From: Variovorax flavidus
Lineage (GTDB): Bacteria; Pseudomonadota; Gammaproteobacteria; Burkholderiales; Burkholderiaceae_C
Assembly (NCBI RefSeq): GCF_030317145.1
Contig: NZ_JASZYE010000005.1
Span: forward strand, 124,001-188,000
Direction: 5' to 3'
Length of the DNA stretch: 64,000 nucleotides
The notes under the pieces were generated by a model. That model saw only the letters and a program-made list of their open reading frames with translations. It had not been told where the DNA came from and did no database searches. Made by a program: the position numbers and the translations under genes. Positions 62,538 through 64,000 of this stretch are shown here, piece by piece. Position 1 is the first letter of the stretch. Each line of letters opens with the position of its first letter.

Positions 62538-63166
62538 GCGGTCTCCTTGAGCGTTTCGCACACGGCGGTGATGGCGACTTCGCAGGTTTTCGAGCCGGGG
62601 TCGATGTGGCCCAGCGCGCGTTCGCCGAGGAAGGACGCGCGCCCCTTGGTGGCCGTCATGTCGCGCGTGGCGAGCATGTTGCGGTGCGCCTCGGCCGTGA
62701 CCTGCTCGCAGATCTCAGGCAGCGGCGCGCCCTCGTCGGCCAGCCTCTGCAGCATCCGCGACACGGGGATCAGCACATCGAGCATCGTCTTCTCGCCCAG
62801 GTCGGCCTTGCCGCGGCTCTTGATGGCTTCCACGCCCGCCACGAAGGCAGTCGCGAACTGCCGGCGATCGGGCTCCGCGTCACCGTTCAGGCTCTTGCCC
62901 ATCGCGATGAAGAAGCTCGATATCAGCGGGCCGGACGCGCCGCCGATGGTCGACAGCAGCTTGATGCCGATCTTGCCGAAGGCCGCTGCGGGCGGCAGCG
63001 GCGCCAGCTCGTCGCGTATCGCCATCACAACGTCGCAGCCTCGGCGCACGTTGATGAAGTGGTCTCCGTCGCCGATGGCGCGGTCCAGCGATTCGATCTG
63101 GCTTTCATTGGCGAGGATCGACGCTTGAACCGCCTCCAGCGCCCCGATGATGTGTTGCGTGTTCAT
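62534..63166 (-). CDS. dhaL: Dihydroxyacetone kinase subunit DhaL
   Basis: 210-residue nucleotide-binding subunit. Mg-ADP ligands in AIGDGDHFINVRRG (Asp33, Asp35), then GASGPLISSFFIAMGKSL and DMTATKGRASFLGERALGHIDPGS. No DhaM/PTS gene is next to it, so it may use ATP directly rather than PEP. Overlaps dhaK (ATGA) and the ABC ATPase (ATGA at 63163-63166). Confidence 0.92.
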   Translation of the reverse strand: MNTQHIIGALEAVQASILANESQIESLDRAIGDGDHFINVRRGCDVVMAIRDELAPLPPAAAFGKIGIKLLSTIGGASGPLISSFFIAMGKSLNGDAEPDRRQFATAFVAGVEAIKSRGKADLGEKTMLDVLIPVSRMLQRLADEGAPLPEICEQVTAEAHRNMLATRDMTATKGRASFLGERALGHIDPGSKTCEVAITAVCETLKETA

Positions 63167-64000
63167 GGCATTCCAATGCGGCGACCGGCCGCGTCGAAGA
63201 AGAGACAGTGCTCGGCCGGAAAGCCGAAGCGCGCTTGCGAACCCGGTGCGAGCGGCTCGTCGAGCATCACGCGCGCATGCACCTCCACGCCCTGCCGCTC
63301 GGCCACGAGCTGGTGCTTGACGAGCGAGCACTCGATGACCTGGAAGCCCGGCGCCTCACCGTCGGGCGACAGGCGCACGTCCTCCGGGCGGATCGCGACA
63401 TGCGCCGTGCCGACGGGCGCACGCCCGTCGAACCACTGCGCGGGCAGCACGTTGATGGCCGGCGAACCCAGGCGCTGCGCCACCGGCAGCGTGCGCGGAT
63501 CGCCGTAGACCTCCAGCGGCGTCCCCACCTGCTGCAGCACGCCGCGCTCCAGGATGCCGATGCGGTCCGCCATGGTGGTGGCTTCCACGTGGTCGTGCGT
63601 CACGTAGATCACGGTCGCGCCGGTGCTGCGCTGCAGGCGCCGCAGCTCGACGCGAAGCTCTTCGCGCAGCTGGGCATCGAGGGAAGACAGCGGCTCGTCC
63701 ATCAGGAAGACCCGGGGACGCCGCACCAGCGCGCGGCCGATCGCCACCCGCTGCATCTCGCCACCGGAGAGTTCGGTGGCACGGCGTGCGAGCTTGCCCT
63801 CGATGTGCAGCATCGCCGCCACTTCCTCCACGCGGCGCTTCACCTCGGCCGGCTCGCTGCGCCGCAGCGGCGAGCGCAACGGGAACGCCAGGTTGTCGAA
63901 CACCGAAAGGTGCGGATACAGGGAGTACTGCTGGAACACGAAGGCACAGTCGCGGCTCGCCGGCAGGCTGTCGGTGATGTCGCGGCCGTCCATGCGGATG
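63163..64000 (-). CDS. Sugar-type ABC transporter ATP-binding protein (UgpC/MalK family), 3' part
   Basis: C-terminal part of about 279 residues; the N-terminus and Walker A are beyond base 64000. Seen here: Q-loop CAFVFQQYSLYPHLSVFDNL, signature ELSGGEMQRVAIGRAL, Walker B VFLMDEPLSSLDAQ, H-loop VIYVTHDHVEAT, and the C-terminal TOBE-like regulatory region (VAIRPEDVRLSPDG). Overlaps dhaL, so the importer and the kinase are made together: uptake of a polyol or ketose and its phosphorylation. Confidence 0.9.
   Translation of the reverse strand, partial: IRMDGRDITDSLPASRDCAFVFQQYSLYPHLSVFDNLAFPLRSPLRRSEPAEVKRRVEEVAAMLHIEGKLARRATELSGGEMQRVAIGRALVRRPRVFLMDEPLSSLDAQLREELRVELRRLQRSTGATVIYVTHDHVEATTMADRIGILERGVLQQVGTPLEVYGDPRTLPVAQRLGSPAINVLPAQWFDGRAPVGTAHVAIRPEDVRLSPDGEAPGFQVIECSLVKHQLVAERQGVEVHARVMLDEPLAPGSQARFGFPAEHCLFFDAAGRRIGMP

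Overview
This 64 kb window is high-GC, densely coded chromosomal DNA. It looks like a Comamonadaceae betaproteobacterium, most likely Variovorax or a close relative. The evidence is the content: four orphan Bug/TctC-type periplasmic receptors, a protocatechuate (pca) lower pathway under an IclR regulator, a betaproteobacterial cox/cta cluster, and a GC-rich intergenic palindromic element of the kind common in this family. I see no rRNA, tRNA, phage, insertion sequence or CRISPR array. No gap between genes exceeds about 150 bp.

Layout. 1-158: 5' part of a ferredoxin gene. 309-6995: dipeptide-type ABC transporter (two permeases, two ATPases, receptor) translationally coupled to an amidase. 7020-9818: LysR regulator, divergent tautomerase, TTC38-like TPR protein. 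9830-15039: D-glucarate catabolism (gudD, garL-like aldolase, garR-like reductase, Bug receptor, LacI regulator) with three matching TAGCGCTA operators. 15048-17995: amidase, histidine phosphatase, alpha/beta hydrolase. 18008-21105: pcp and pxpABC, which release and open pyroglutamate. 21191-28152: housekeeping block (coaD, rsmD, two M16 peptidases, ftsY, an Mpo1-like protein, rpoH with a perfect CIRCE element). 28204-38325: an AlkC/AlkD-like protein, then the whole aa3 cytochrome c oxidase structural and assembly cluster, including a 36-residue protein. 38392-44957: DUF2244 protein, BioC-like protein, ComF, TrmL, MaoC hydratase, orphan ParA, and a KefC/KefF-like potassium efflux pair. 44976-52745: hydroxycinnamate-type aromatic side-chain degradation under a MarR regulator. 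52766-56169: small unknown proteins, TauE exporter, ornithine cyclodeaminase-like protein, Bug receptor. 56313-59811: pcaI-pcaJ-pcaF with divergent pcaR. 59921-64000: Bug receptor, small membrane protein, two-subunit dihydroxyacetone-type kinase (dhaK, dhaL) and the edge of a sugar-type ABC ATPase gene.

How the parts fit. The 45-52 kb cluster would shorten hydroxycinnamic acids to hydroxybenzoates, and the pcaIJF genes complete the far end of the protocatechuate route, so the window holds the top and bottom of a lignin-phenolic pathway. GudD, the aldolase and the reductase form an intact route from D-glucarate to pyruvate plus glycerate. Pcp frees N-terminal pyroglutamate and PxpABC converts it to glutamate. 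The assembly factors around coxB-ctaD (Cox11, Sco1, Surf1, heme O and heme A synthases, plus a second Sco-like protein) supply heme A and copper.

The strongest regulatory signals are sequence-level: CIRCE at rpoH, the three LacI-type operators, an inverted repeat lying over a good promoter of the hydroxycinnamate operon, tandem PcaR-like sites at pcaR/pcaI, and a two-hairpin element that repeatedly sits directly after stop codons.
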